The notes: a model not told the origin generated them from the letters alone. Shown: positions 38,153-48,267, numbered from the stretch's first letter. The stretch: 64,000 bases of DNA from Vibrio rotiferianus CAIM 577 = LMG 21460 (GCF_002741985.1 NZ_APHW01000015.1:30898-94897); one strand, 5' to 3'. Numbers and translations are program-made.

Positions 38153-40036
38153 CTATAACTTAAAGCGTTTGATTTCTTGCTCTAGCTCATGAGACAGCTC
38201 AGACAACTGTGCAGCTTGCTCTGCAGCATGTTGTGCTTCAGAAGACAGCTCGTTTGAAACATCACGAATACCTTCAGTATTGCGTGTAATTTCAGACGTT
38301 ACTGATGCTTGCTCCTCAGCCGCTGATGCAATTTGAGTAGCCATATCGTTGATGCGTTCTACTGCAGAATGAATTTGTGTTAGGCTTGCCGCTGCAGAGT
38401 TCGCATCATCCACGCTAGTATCAGCCAAGCGACGACTATCATCCATAATGCCGACAGCTTTCGCTGTTGTACCTTGCAGCATTTCAATCGTCTCTTGAAT
38501 TTCTTGCGTTGAAGCGTGAGTTCGTTGGCTTAGTACGCGCACTTCATCCGCAACTACCGCAAAACCTCGGCCTTGCTCACCTGCACGCGCGGCTTCAATT
38601 GCTGCGTTCAGTGCAAGAAGGTTAGTTTGCTCAGCGATACCTTGAATGGTCGATAAAATGGTATTGATGCTGTTACCATGCGCTTCCAACTCTTGGATAA
38701 CATTGGTTGCTACTTGAACTTCTTGCGCTAAGTTCTGGATAGAACCTTGTGTTTGCGTTACTTGGCTCGAACCATGTGCACATGCTTCTACGGCTTCTTC
38801 AGAATTTTGAGCCGTATTCTCTGCATTGCCCGCAATCTCTTGCGTTGCCGCAGCCATTTCATTTACCGCAGTCGCTACCATGTTGATTTCATCTTGTTGG
38901 TACGCGATACGTTGACTACGCTCTTCCGCCTGCTGAGCGGTTTGGCGTGATTGTTGAGAAAGTGCAGCTGATACATGGCTAAGCTTAGTTACCATGGTAT
39001 GCATGTTACCAACAAAGCGGTTAAAGTTTTCTGCAAGCTTGCCAACTTCATCATCACTGCGAGGTTCAAGTCGCTGTGTAAGATCACCTTCACCAGAAGC
39101 GATTTCTTCTAGCGCTTGTGAAACACGGCCCAAATCACGGAACAAGAAACCGACTAACCAAGATACCGCAGCAATAACCGCGATGGTAATCAGTACAGCT
39201 GTAATCATCATTTCTCTTAGTAATTGTGAATGACCAGCTTCTTCAGTCGCGCGATCCATTTCAATTGCAAACATCCAATGTGTGCCTGGAACTTTGCTGA
39301 AATAATACAGCTTCTCTTGACCATTAATTGTCGCAGTTTCGATGGTTCCGCTATTTGCTGCACGCTCAATAGAATCTTTAGAAAAATCACTTGAAAGGTT
39401 GGCGATAGGTTTAAGCGTTAAGCTTTTGTTTGGGTGAGCAAGGAAAGTGCCATCACTCATGTCGATCAGCATCGCGTGCGCATTTTCACCAGCATCTAAG
39501 CTAATTACGTCATCAATAAGCTGATCAATCAGAACGTCAGCGCCAACCACACCAACAAAACGACCACTCTGGTATACAGGCTCAGCGATAGTCACTAACA
39601 GAGCATTGGTGATCGCATCTTGATAAGCCGTTGTAATGATTTGTTTGCCAGCGGCGTTAGCGTCTTTGTACCAAGGACGAGCGCGTGGATCATAACCTGC
39701 ACGGTTGCGCTCTGGATGAGAGCGATACATACCGCCTTCCGGAGTACCTAGGAAGATGTCGTCAAAACCACCCGCCTTGCGTGCTTGTTGTAAGAAAGGG
39801 ACAACGTCTTGCTCAGTAGAGTAATCGTTGAAAGCCGTCGCGATGTCTTTACGAATGGCAACCCAGTCAGCAATACCTTCAGATGCTGCATTGCTTAGAC
39901 TCTGTGCACGTGAATATACACCAGCACGCGTCTGATCAAACAATTGACCAGCCGACAACCACGTCAATGCTGCCGCCATGACAACAACAGCAGACAGACT
40001 AGCGCCAATGAGCTTTTGTTTTAGTGATAGTTTCAT
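38153..40036 (-). CDS. Methyl-accepting chemotaxis protein, dCache sensor
   Basis: A 627-aa chemoreceptor. There is a transmembrane helix at about 8-30, a large periplasmic double-Cache domain ([44 protein letters not shown]), a second helix at about 278-300, HAMP and a long cytoplasmic domain with the invariant tip sequence [20 protein letters not shown]. The Cache pattern with YKDA...T.Y.DA...L.T.A.P is common among amino-acid and small organic ligand sensors in vibrios; the ligand is not assigned. Single gene. Confidence 0.94.
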   Translation of the reverse strand: MKLSLKQKLIGASLSAVVVMAAALTWLSAGQLFDQTRAGVYSRAQSLSNAASEGIADWVAIRKDIATAFNDYSTEQDVVPFLQQARKAGGFDDIFLGTPEGGMYRSHPERNRAGYDPRARPWYKDANAAGKQIITTAYQDAITNALLVTIAEPVYQSGRFVGVVGADVLIDQLIDDVISLDAGENAHAMLIDMSDGTFLAHPNKSLTLKPIANLSSDFSKDSIERAANSGTIETATINGQEKLYYFSKVPGTHWMFAIEMDRATEEAGHSQLLREMMITAVLITIAVIAAVSWLVGFLFRDLGRVSQALEEIASGEGDLTQRLEPRSDDEVGKLAENFNRFVGNMHTMVTKLSHVSAALSQQSRQTAQQAEERSQRIAYQQDEINMVATAVNEMAAATQEIAGNAENTAQNSEEAVEACAHGSSQVTQTQGSIQNLAQEVQVATNVIQELEAHGNSINTILSTIQGIAEQTNLLALNAAIEAARAGEQGRGFAVVADEVRVLSQRTHASTQEIQETIEMLQGTTAKAVGIMDDSRRLADTSVDDANSAAASLTQIHSAVERINDMATQIASAAEEQASVTSEITRNTEGIRDVSNELSSEAQHAAEQAAQLSELSHELEQEIKRFKL

Positions 40037-40192
40037 AGTTTATTTTTTGTTGGGAGAACAGTAAGTGAGCAGCGAGTTTACACAGAATTGACGTTAAGCG
40101 CACCAAATTTCACACTTATCAATAGGCAAATAAGTCATTGTAAAAAAAGAAAATTTTTCCGCCATTTTTTTGTCGAGCGTCAGAATTTTCGC

Positions 40193-40220
40193 ACAAAAAA
40201 AGCCAGCAATAATGCTGGCT
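40193..40220 (-). terminator. Terminator of the BCCT carrier gene
   Basis: On the minus strand AGCCAGCA-TTAT-TGCTGGCT is followed by TTTTTT, 36 bp past the stop. Confidence 0.87.
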
Positions 40221-40255
40221 TTAAGTTTATAAATTAAGCTTTATTTTACAGTAGC

Positions 40256-41827
40256 TTAATGTTTCTCTGTTCTCATACCCATCAATAGGCTGACACACAT
40301 CGCCAGTAAAACTAGGGTAAATGGTAATGCGGTAGAAATCGCGCCCGCTTGCAGTGCTTGAACCGCTTCCGAGCCACCAATCCACAGTAGCGCAACTGCA
40401 ATTGCGCCTTCCATGAAGGCCCAGAATACACGCTGCAGAACCGGGGCATCAACTTTACCACCAGCGGTAATGCTGTCGATTACTAGTGAACCTGAGTCTG
40501 ACGAGGTAATGAAGAATACCAATACCAGCACAACTGCAATGATTGATAGCATGTTACCGAATGGCAGTACATCGAACATTTGGAACATTGCTAGCGAAAC
40601 ATCGGTAAGACCGTTTGCGCCTAGTTCACCAACATTATTGATCACTTGGTCGATAGCTAGACCGCCAAACACCGACATCCAAACAAGTGTTACCGCCGTA
40701 GGAACAATCAATACCGCAGTGATGAACTCACGCACAGTACGGCCACGAGATACACGAGCAATGAACATACCTACGAATGGAGACCATGAAATCCACCAAG
40801 CCCAATAGAATACAGTCCAACCTTGGAACCAAGCTTCATCAGTACGACCAAATGGGTTACTAAGTGGAATGAGGTTCTCTACATAAGCCATCAACGTGGT
40901 AGGAATCGAGCCTAAGCTCACAGCCCATCCGATCAAACCAACAAGGATTAACAGTAAAAATGCAATAACCATGTTGATATTACTGATGACTTTTACACCG
41001 CCATCAATACCACGAACGACTGAGACAACCGCTAGTAAGGTAACGACAGTAATCACAACAATCTGCAGACCTAGACCAGGCTCAACACCAAACACATGGT
41101 GAATACCACTTGCTGCTTGTTGTGCACCAAGACCCAGTGACGTCGCAAGACCAAATAGTGTCGCGAGTACCGCAAGGATATCTACAATATGACCTGCCCA
41201 GCCCCATGCACGATCACCCAGCAGTGGGTAAAAAATCGAACGCATAGACAGCGGTAGGCCTTTATTATAAGTAAAGAAAGCTAATGAAAGCGCAACGACA
41301 CCATAAATCGCCCATGGGTGTAGACCCCAGTGGAACATAGTTGCACCTAATGCGAGTTTGGCAGCTTCTGGGGTATTCGCTTCAACACCCAATGGCGTTT
41401 CATACCAACCAGTGAAATAAGCCACTGGCTCAGCCACACTCCAGAACATCAGACCGATACCCATACCTGCAGCAAATAGCATTGCAAGCCACGAAACAAA
41501 CGAGTAATCAGCGACAGCATCTTTACCGCCTAGGCGAATCTTGCCCATTGGCGACACAATAAGTCCTAAACAGAAGATAACGAAGATGTTGCCTGAGATA
41601 ATGAAGAGCCAATCAAATGAACCGATAATTTTCCATTTGATTCCGTCTAACGCGGTTTTGGCTGTATGCGCATCAAGAACTAACGCCGCAATAAGAAATA
41701 GTGCAATGAAACCTGCACTGATACCAAAAACAGGATTATGTACATCAAAACCCCATTTTTGTACGTTATCTTGACCAACCGTATAGTCGGTACTGTCGAT
41801 ACTGTACTTATCTATACCTTTTGTCAT
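40256..41827 (-). CDS. BCCT-family compatible-solute transporter
   Basis: A 523-aa inner-membrane carrier with about 12 transmembrane helices. I start it at ATG 41827 (MTKGIDKYSID), which has AGAGGAAC just upstream. BCCT signatures are GMGIGLMFWSVAEPVAYF and the helix-8 region WTVFYWAWWISWSPFVGMFI, containing the aromatic box for quaternary ammonium groups. It imports betaine-type osmolytes, driven by sodium. It is divergent from a cosR-like regulator gene, matching the bccT3-cosR arrangement known in V. parahaemolyticus; that assignment rests on memory of the locus. Confidence 0.93.
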   Translation of the reverse strand: MTKGIDKYSIDSTDYTVGQDNVQKWGFDVHNPVFGISAGFIALFLIAALVLDAHTAKTALDGIKWKIIGSFDWLFIISGNIFVIFCLGLIVSPMGKIRLGGKDAVADYSFVSWLAMLFAAGMGIGLMFWSVAEPVAYFTGWYETPLGVEANTPEAAKLALGATMFHWGLHPWAIYGVVALSLAFFTYNKGLPLSMRSIFYPLLGDRAWGWAGHIVDILAVLATLFGLATSLGLGAQQAASGIHHVFGVEPGLGLQIVVITVVTLLAVVSVVRGIDGGVKVISNINMVIAFLLLILVGLIGWAVSLGSIPTTLMAYVENLIPLSNPFGRTDEAWFQGWTVFYWAWWISWSPFVGMFIARVSRGRTVREFITAVLIVPTAVTLVWMSVFGGLAIDQVINNVGELGANGLTDVSLAMFQMFDVLPFGNMLSIIAVVLVLVFFITSSDSGSLVIDSITAGGKVDAPVLQRVFWAFMEGAIAVALLWIGGSEAVQALQAGAISTALPFTLVLLAMCVSLLMGMRTEKH

Positions 41828-42222
41828 TGTTCCTCTCTTTTGCATTCTAATTTTTTTTGGCATAACGCAAAAAACCTTCGAACACGATACATTTTATTTT
41901 CCATGAAAGTGGAAGATCCTACCATTTTAGGCATTTTTGTCTATATTTTGCTGATAAAAAATCCAATAACTTACTTTTCAATCAGAAAAATCCACCAAAA
42001 AAAGCGAAAACAACCACAGCAATAATTAGACCACAAACATTTCTTACTATAATTATTCTAGGTCATGCTTTTTGAGCCGTAAAAAGCCATAAATTTAATA
42101 AGGAGAGCCAAGGCAAATAATTGAAAAATGGTGTCGCTAATACTAACTAAGCCCTTTTAATAGCAACGCTTTTGAGTTAGTGTCGCGTCGTTACATGATC
42201 CCTTAATGACTGGATTACTAAA
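41828..42222. other. Divergent promoter region, BCCT carrier / cosR
   Basis: A 395-bp AT-rich stretch that must contain both promoters and probably CosR sites. No gene and no strong palindrome stood out by eye. Confidence 0.5.
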
Positions 42223-42699
42223 TTGGAAAAGTACGAAGAAGTCTTGGTCTCGATTCGTCAGATCATCCGCGCTATTGATTTACATTCTAAAAAGTTGAGC
42301 AAAGAGTCTGGTTTAACGGCTCCACAACTGATTCTGATGCGTGCCATTAGTGAATTAGACAATGTCACTATCAAACAGCTGTCTAGCCATACCAATATGA
42401 GCCAGGCAACCGCTACCACTATTTTAGACCGTTTAGAGCGCAATCAGCTTGTTGAACGCCGTCGTAGTGTCCAAGACAAACGTAAAGTGCATGCGGTACT
42501 AACAGAAAAAGGGCAAGAAGCGTTAAAGCAAGCGCCAACTCCCCTACAGGAACACTTCATCAGCCGCTTCCAAAAGTTGGAAGAGTGGGAACAAAGCTTA
42601 CTGCTGTCTTCCGTTCAACGCATTTCAACTATGATGAATGCTGAAGATATCGATGTTGCCCCAATGCTAGAGCTTGGAAGCATCACTAAGCCTGAATAG
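42223..42699 (+). CDS. cosR: MarR-family osmolyte regulator CosR
   Basis: A 158-aa winged-helix repressor. The wHTH (about 30-105) includes LTAPQLILMRAISEL and TNMSQATATTILDRLERNQLVERRR, with a DKRK wing. The start codon is TTG at 42223, with GGA at a usable distance. CosR in vibrios represses ectoine and betaine synthesis and transport genes at low salinity. Its divergent BCCT neighbour supports the identity. Sequence and gene position both agree with CosR as I know it. Confidence 0.88.
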   Translation: MEKYEEVLVSIRQIIRAIDLHSKKLSKESGLTAPQLILMRAISELDNVTIKQLSSHTNMSQATATTILDRLERNQLVERRRSVQDKRKVHAVLTEKGQEALKQAPTPLQEHFISRFQKLEEWEQSLLLSSVQRISTMMNAEDIDVAPMLELGSITKPE

Positions 42700-42711
42700 T
42701 CACTTTCGAAG

Positions 42712-42740
42712 GCGCTCATTCATCCAGTAATGAGCGCATT
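42712..42740. terminator. Hairpin between convergent cosR and NarL-type regulator genes
   Basis: GCGCTCATT (42712-42720) pairs with AATGAGCGC (42729-42737) around an 8-nt loop. The T tract after it is weak. Confidence 0.55.
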
Positions 42741-42750
42741 TGCCCTTCTC

Positions 42751-43388
42751 TTACTCAACCAAACCTGTCTCAAAAGCATATTTGGCCAATTCTGCGGTCG
42801 AATGCAAATCCAACTTGTGTTTTATATTGTGGCGGTGTGTCTCTACCGTTCGATAGCTGATATCCAAAAGTGTCGCAATCTTTTTGCTACTGTGCCCCTG
42901 CGCAACCAGTTTTAAAACGGCTTCCTCACGGCGGCTAAGTGGATTTGGTTTTTGTGCAATCGGTACAACATCTTGAGTAAATAAAGTTTGAGTGACAGAC
43001 TCACAAAAGTACGTCGATCCTTGATTCACGGTTTTTATCGCTTGCACCATCTTCTCTGCAGAGATTTCTTTCAGCATGTACCCCACTGCCCCAGCCTGCA
43101 TCACCTTCATGATGTATTCACGGTTATCATGCATCGTCAGCATTAGTACTTTGCTCTCTGGCCTTTCCTCTTTAATCACACCCGTCGCTTCAATGCCATT
43201 CATAATTGGCATACTAATATCCATTAGAATAACATCCGGGTTGAGCATCTTAGAAACTTCGATCGCTTCTAGGCCATTGCTTGCGGTTCCAATCACATCA
43301 ATGTCAGGCTCTAACTCTAGCGCGCCATAAAACCATCCAAAACCACTTGATGGTCATCCACTATCACCACACTAATTGGTTTATCCAT
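42751..43388 (-). CDS. NarL/FixJ-type response regulator (frameshifted as read)
   Basis: About 212 aa when repaired. The start ATG 43388 overlaps the kinase stop by 8 bases and gives [20 protein letters not shown], a proper receiver N-terminus. One base is missing from the A run at 43329-43332, after which the frame continues [17 protein letters not shown], with phosphoacceptor Asp in [15 protein letters not shown] and a C-terminal LuxR-type HTH ([20 protein letters not shown], then [15 protein letters not shown]). As read, only the part from 43296 on is open. It is the last gene of the TRAP-transporter operon and presumably controls it. Confidence 0.87.
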
Positions 43389-44787
43389 AAACTAATCCAT
43401 CCAAATCTAACAATACGGTGATTTCTGTGCCTAATCCTGGCTCGCTCATCAGTTCAAACTCACCGCCAATAAACTCAACACGCTCGCGCATATTGCGTAA
43501 ACCAATCCCCTGACGATGAACCGATTGGTTAACAAGGAACCCGATGCCGTCATCTCGTATCAGTAATTGCAGCATATTGCCCATCTTTTGCAAAATAACC
43601 GTGACCTTTTTCGCCTTAGCGTGCTTCTCGATATTGTTCAGCGACTCTTGAGCAACACGATACAAGGTCGTCGCAACCTCAGATTTCAACTTCACCTGAT
43701 TGGTATCAAAGTGACTATCAATGTCGATACCAGAATGTGAATGAAAGTCTTGTAATAAGGTGGTGAGTGCCGCTTCAAGACCAATATCATCCAGCGCACT
43801 AGGTCGGAGTTGATGAGAAATATGACGAACTTCGTTGATCGCGGTAATTAGCGAGCGTTGAGATTTATCTAGGTGGGATTTGAGCTTTTCATCTTCGATA
43901 CGATGAGCCATCAAATCTAAGTGGCATTTACTGGAGACCAATAGCTGATTGATACCGTCATGTAGCTCTCTGGCTAAGTGTTTCTTTTCGTCTTCTTGGA
44001 ACATTACCGTTTTATGGGCAAGCTCTTTGAGGTGCTTGTCTGCCAAGCGATGTTCATGCAAGTTAATCGCCAACGTTAGGACAATAATAACCGAGACAGT
44101 CACCACCAGAATGATCACGACAGAGAAAAATGTCGTTTCAATATTCTGATTTACTGCTGCACGCATATTCGCGACTTCGCGACTGACATCTTCAATATAC
44201 AAGCCCGTGCCGATCATCCAATCCCATTTATCCAACCAAGCGGCATAGCTCAACTTGGGAACCACCTCACCAGTTGATGGCTTCTGCCATAGATACTGAT
44301 GAAACCCACCACCTCGTTGGGCTTGATGGAGTAACGTTTCAATTAAGTGGTCGCCATTTTCATCTTGTATATGCAACAGGTTTTGCCCAATAAGATCGGG
44401 AAGAATTGGATGAACTAAGTTTGTACCGTGCTTATCATAGGCGAAGAAGTAGCCGTCTGAACCATAGCGAAGACGATTGAGGATTGCTTTCACACGCGCC
44501 TTAGCATCACTCTCTTCAAGAGTGGGATCATTATAGATATGAGAAATTGCATCAAAAGCCAGATCAACCGTATCTTTCAATGCCGCTTCTTTAGATTGAA
44601 TAAGGTTCTGATGAAAGATTTCCACCTCTCGTTGTCCAAGAGTCTTGGCTTGGTAGATGGAAATCCAACTGATGCTGGCTGACACTAACACCACCGGTAT
44701 CAGTGCCAGCAATATTAACTTGGCTTTGAGAGGCATCCCTTTCCTCCAATGAAACGCTGTTTGCCATTTCGACAAACAGCTTAACAA
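43381..44787 (-). CDS. Cache-domain sensor histidine kinase (NarX-like HisKA_3)
   Basis: A 468-aa inner-membrane kinase; ATG 44736 (MPLKAKLILLALIP) is a more likely start than the listed one. A helix at about 22-42, a periplasmic single-Cache domain of about 160 residues (RYGSDGYFFAYDKHGTN, GTGLYIEDVS) and a second helix at about 220-240 precede the HisKA_3 box with H276 (ARELHDGINQLL) and an HATPase (DDGIGF, GIGLRNMRERV). It overlaps its response regulator gene and lies 54 bp after the TRAP permease gene, so it probably senses the TRAP substrate, likely an organic acid. Confidence 0.93.
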   Translation of the reverse strand: MLSCLSKWQTAFHWRKGMPLKAKLILLALIPVVLVSASISWISIYQAKTLGQREVEIFHQNLIQSKEAALKDTVDLAFDAISHIYNDPTLEESDAKARVKAILNRLRYGSDGYFFAYDKHGTNLVHPILPDLIGQNLLHIQDENGDHLIETLLHQAQRGGGFHQYLWQKPSTGEVVPKLSYAAWLDKWDWMIGTGLYIEDVSREVANMRAAVNQNIETTFFSVVIILVVTVSVIIVLTLAINLHEHRLADKHLKELAHKTVMFQEDEKKHLARELHDGINQLLVSSKCHLDLMAHRIEDEKLKSHLDKSQRSLITAINEVRHISHQLRPSALDDIGLEAALTTLLQDFHSHSGIDIDSHFDTNQVKLKSEVATTLYRVAQESLNNIEKHAKAKKVTVILQKMGNMLQLLIRDDGIGFLVNQSVHRQGIGLRNMRERVEFIGGEFELMSEPGLGTEITVLLDLDGLVYG

Positions 44788-44841
44788 CTTGTCTCAAAAG
44801 GTAAAAACTCTCAGGTCACAAATTCTCTTTTCTTACTTGCA

Positions 44842-46128
44842 TTACGCCATGCCGTAGAAGCCAGGGAAGAATAGCAACGAAGCGAGCACAACAATTTGAA
44901 TCGCGATGAATGGCATCACACCTCGGTAGATATCGCGCGTTGTCACACCTGCTGGAGCCACGCCTTTCAAATAGAACAAGCTAAAGCCAAATGGTGGCGT
45001 GAGGAACGATGTCTGAAGGTTCATCGCAATGAGAATTGCAAACCATGTCATGTTGATACCCATCAGCTCTGCAACGGGCGCAATAATAGGCACAATGATG
45101 AAACAGATTTCAACAAAGTCGATGAAGAAGCCAAGGATAAGAATCACCACCATTGTAATAATCAAGAATCCCCACTTCTCACCCGGTAGTTGTAGCATCC
45201 ACTCTTCAACCAGGTAATCGCCGCCTGTGTATGTAAACGCCATCGAGAATGCCGTCGCACCAAGCAGTATCGCAAATACCATCGCAGTCACTTTCACTGT
45301 CTCTTTGGAAGCTTCATACACCATCGACCAACTGAACTGTTTATAGAGCAGTGAAAGCACAATCGCACCGGCACCTCCCAGCGCCGCAGATTCTGTTGGT
45401 GTTGCAATTCCAGCAAAGATAGAGCCTAGCACCACGATGATCAGCGCAAGCGGCGGTAATACCGCTTTAAGCGCGGTGAATACTTCTTCTTTGCGGCTGA
45501 TCGACTCATCACGCTCGATAGGTTGAGCGGCTTCTGGGTTGAGCTTGGCGTAGATCAGAATGTAGACAACGTATGCACCCACCAGCATTAAGCCCGGCCA
45601 TACTGCCGCTTGGAATAAGTCACCTACGGGTACGCCTAATACATCACCGAGCAAAATTAAGACAATAGAAGGAGGGATGATTTGGCCTAACGTGCCAGAG
45701 GCACAAATGGTGCCACAGGCCAATCCTTTGTCGTAGTTGTACTTAAGCATCACAGGCAAAGAGATTAGCCCCATTGCAACAACCGATGCACCAACCACAC
45801 CCGTCGATGCAGCAAGCAGTGCACCTACCAATACCGTAGAAATTGCGATACCACCACGAACGCCACCAAATAGGCGCCCCATAGACTCAAGCAACTGCTC
45901 TGCAAGTCTTGTCTTTTGTAACACCAAGCCCATGAAGACAAACAGTGGCACCGCCATCAGTACCGTGTTCTCCATGATGGACTGAATGCGATATGGCATG
46001 AAAGCAAACATATCCATTCCCTCTGCCCAAACGCCAAATATTAATGCAATGCCACCAAAGGTGAAGGCAACAGGGAAACCAAGCAGTAGCGCAAATAGAG
46101 CTACAAAAAACATCACTATACCGATCAT
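44842..46128 (-). CDS. TRAP transporter large permease (DctM family)
   Basis: A 428-aa inner-membrane protein with about 12 hydrophobic segments, carrying the family patterns GIALIFGVWAEGMDMFAF, GVVGASVVAMGLISLPVML, GTLGQIIPPSIVLILLGD and GVAPAGVTTRDIYRGVMPF. It is the translocation subunit of a sodium-driven tripartite ATP-independent periplasmic (TRAP) importer. The gene lies 12 bp downstream of the small permease gene in one operon with the binding protein and a two-component system. Confidence 0.95.
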   Translation of the reverse strand: MIGIVMFFVALFALLLGFPVAFTFGGIALIFGVWAEGMDMFAFMPYRIQSIMENTVLMAVPLFVFMGLVLQKTRLAEQLLESMGRLFGGVRGGIAISTVLVGALLAASTGVVGASVVAMGLISLPVMLKYNYDKGLACGTICASGTLGQIIPPSIVLILLGDVLGVPVGDLFQAAVWPGLMLVGAYVVYILIYAKLNPEAAQPIERDESISRKEEVFTALKAVLPPLALIIVVLGSIFAGIATPTESAALGGAGAIVLSLLYKQFSWSMVYEASKETVKVTAMVFAILLGATAFSMAFTYTGGDYLVEEWMLQLPGEKWGFLIITMVVILILGFFIDFVEICFIIVPIIAPVAELMGINMTWFAILIAMNLQTSFLTPPFGFSLFYLKGVAPAGVTTRDIYRGVMPFIAIQIVVLASLLFFPGFYGMA

Positions 46129-46140
46129 ACTGACTTCCTT

Positions 46141-46680
46141 TTACGACTTACCGTTGTTACCGGCATAGATAAGATGAGGGTTAACAATTTTATTGATGGA
46201 GTGAAGCAGCAAACCAACACCGCTGACCGCCATAAACAAGAATGACAATGGGATCATGCCTTTAATGATCCATCGATATGGCAAACCGCCTGGGTCACCG
46301 GATGTCTCACCAAGGGCATAGCTCTCTTTGGCAAAGTCGATACCGAACCAAGCAACCAATAGGCAAAACGGGAACAAGAAAAGTAAAGTGCCTAGGATGT
46401 CGATGATGGATTGAGCTTTGTAGGACAAGCGCTCGTAGAAAATATCCACTCGTACATGGCCGCCAGATTTGATTGCGTAAGGGACACCGAGTAGAAATAC
46501 AGCGGAGAATAGGTGCCATTCCATCTCTTGAAAGGCAATAGACACGTCATTAAACACGTAACGCATGACAACGTCGTACACCACGTTCGCTAACAACAAA
46601 ATGAATAGGATGCTCGATAGCCACCCTAAAAAATCACCAAAGCGGTTAAAGATTCGCTCAATATAAATCAGGCTTCTCAT
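46141..46680 (-). CDS. TRAP transporter small permease (DctQ family)
   Basis: 179 aa from ATG 46680 (GGAG eight bases upstream; an earlier start at 46692 adds four residues). It has four hydrophobic segments and the DctQ pattern (VVYDVVMRYVFNDVSIAFQEMEWHLF, YAIKSGGHVRVDIFYERL); GGHVRVD is diagnostic. It pairs with the large permease. The substrate group cannot be inferred from this subunit. Confidence 0.94.
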   Translation of the reverse strand: MRSLIYIERIFNRFGDFLGWLSSILFILLLANVVYDVVMRYVFNDVSIAFQEMEWHLFSAVFLLGVPYAIKSGGHVRVDIFYERLSYKAQSIIDILGTLLFLFPFCLLVAWFGIDFAKESYALGETSGDPGGLPYRWIIKGMIPLSFLFMAVSGVGLLLHSINKIVNPHLIYAGNNGKS

Positions 46681-46707
46681 TCCGAACTCCATGGAACTCG
46701 TGGATTG

Positions 46708-46727
46708 GCTCCGCTGGTTCGCGGAGC
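46708..46727. other. Hairpin between the TRAP binding-protein and permease genes
   Basis: GCTCCGC pairs with GCGGAGC around a 6-nt loop in the 126-bp gap. No T tract follows on the minus strand. Such intercistronic stems often protect the upstream binding-protein mRNA and let it be made in excess. Confidence 0.5.
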
Positions 46728-46818
46728 ACTTTTATAGTCTTCTCTTCGAGAAGTTTTTCTTGGGCTTCATTAGCAGACTCTATTCCTAAATACTTGGAGA
46801 TAGCCCTGCTTGATGAAG

Positions 46819-47913
46819 TTACTGTTGAGCTTGGCTGTTTAGGTAAGCTCGATGTGAAATGTCAGACCAAGGACGCACTTGCTCGATATAATTTGCTTGC
46901 GACTCTTGAATCTCTTTCGCTAGGGCATCTTTTTCTGCGTGCTGTTTAAGTAGGCGCTCATTCGCTTCACGCAGTGCAGAGATAACCTCTGGTGGGAAGT
47001 CTTTTACTTGAACATCCGGGTATTCAGACTGAATCGACGCCCAGTTTTTGCCACTTTCGTGCTTAGACTGCGTGTACATGTCGTACGCCGCCGCTTTCAT
47101 CGCCACTTGAAGAATCGCTTTCAGATCATCAGGTAGACGTTCCCAAGTACGCTTATTAACTAGGAATTGCAGCTCAGTACCTGGCTCATGCCAACCTGTG
47201 TAGTAGTAAGGTGCAATTTTGTGGAAGCCCATGCGTAGATCAAGAGACGGACCTACCCATTCCAGAGCATCGATCGTGCGGCGCTCAAGTGAGGTGTAAA
47301 GTTCGCCCGGAGCAATATTGGTTGGCTTCGCACCCAGTTCAGCAAGGATTTCACCCGCAAAACCAGGGATACGCATTTTCAGACCTTGCAGATCGTCGAC
47401 TGATTTGATTTCTTTCTGGAACCAGCCGCCCATCTGGGTATCAGTATTACCGCCAGGGAAAGACAGTAAGTTGTGTGGTGAGTAAACCTTCTCCATCAAC
47501 TCCATACCGCCACCATAGTAGAACCATGCGTACTGCTCTGTAGGCAGCATACCGAAAGGCATAGAGGTAAAGTAAAGAGTGTTTGGTACTTTGCCTTTCC
47601 AGTAATAAGAAGCCGAGTGGCCCATATCGTATTGACCCGATTTCACCATATCAAACACACCAAGTGGCGCTTTGTGTTTGTTCGCAGAGTCAATACGGAT
47701 TTGTAGACGGCCATTTGACATTTCCTCTGCCATTTTTGCCATGTTTTTTGTCGCATCACCGAAGATTGGGAAGTTAGGGCCCCACGTCTCCGCTAATTTC
47801 AAGCGATATACTTTATCGTCAGCAGCGTTAGCAGAAGTTGCTACGAATGCCATGGTTGCTACCATCGCCGTCGCTTTGAGTACTCGTTTCAAAGATTTTT
47901 GGATAAGACTCAT
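46819..47913 (-). CDS. TRAP transporter substrate-binding protein (DctP family)
   Basis: A 364-aa periplasmic protein with a signal peptide (cleavage near VATSANA-AD). The DctP-family fold has the substrate-carboxylate Arg in GLKMRIPGFAGEI and the conserved AEYTSLERRTIDALEW-like stretch (LYTSLERRTIDALEWVGP). The GWHEPGTELQFLVNK pattern is typical of the group that binds hydroxy- or keto-acids (alpha-keto acid / lactate-type), but that is only a suggestion. It is first in the operon, so it should be the most highly expressed. Confidence 0.93.
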   Translation of the reverse strand: MSLIQKSLKRVLKATAMVATMAFVATSANAADDKVYRLKLAETWGPNFPIFGDATKNMAKMAEEMSNGRLQIRIDSANKHKAPLGVFDMVKSGQYDMGHSASYYWKGKVPNTLYFTSMPFGMLPTEQYAWFYYGGGMELMEKVYSPHNLLSFPGGNTDTQMGGWFQKEIKSVDDLQGLKMRIPGFAGEILAELGAKPTNIAPGELYTSLERRTIDALEWVGPSLDLRMGFHKIAPYYYTGWHEPGTELQFLVNKRTWERLPDDLKAILQVAMKAAAYDMYTQSKHESGKNWASIQSEYPDVQVKDFPPEVISALREANERLLKQHAEKDALAKEIQESQANYIEQVRPWSDISHRAYLNSQAQQ

Positions 47914-48057
47914 CGTTCACGTCCTTTGTCACCAAGGTTATTGTTGTCATCCATTACATAAGGATTCGTATATACAATGGAATACTACAGCGGAGACCGA
48001 AATGGGCATGAACACGCAACAAATTTGTATTGCCAGGCAAGCCCTAGCCATTGGTAG

Positions 48058-48073
48058 TACGTAGTAATACGTA
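48058..48073. promoter_or_regulatory. TACGTA-N4-TACGTA operator candidate
   Basis: TACGTA (48058-48063) and TACGTA (48068-48073), each self-complementary, are separated by GTAA and lie 145 bp before the TRAP binding-protein start. It would suit a dimeric NarL-type regulator such as the one encoded at the end of this operon. Confidence 0.45.
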
Positions 48074-48150
48074 GTCTTTTTGATATCCAAATACGATAAA
48101 GCATAATAATCATGCAGTTAAGATCGGAGTGGAATAGACGAAGGATTAGT

Positions 48151-48166
48151 AAATACTTAAGTATTT
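48151..48166. promoter_or_regulatory. Perfect 16-bp palindrome
   Basis: AAATACTTAAGTATTT is a fully self-complementary sequence 238 bp before the TRAP operon start. It is a possible operator; its AT-richness means chance cannot be excluded. Confidence 0.35.
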
Positions 48167-48267
48167 GACTGCGGAAGAATTTACACAGTATTTAAGAAAA
48201 TGTGACAAATAACGACTTTGTATCGTTAGAATGCTCAATTAGAAATCGAGAAAGACAAATTGCAGGT

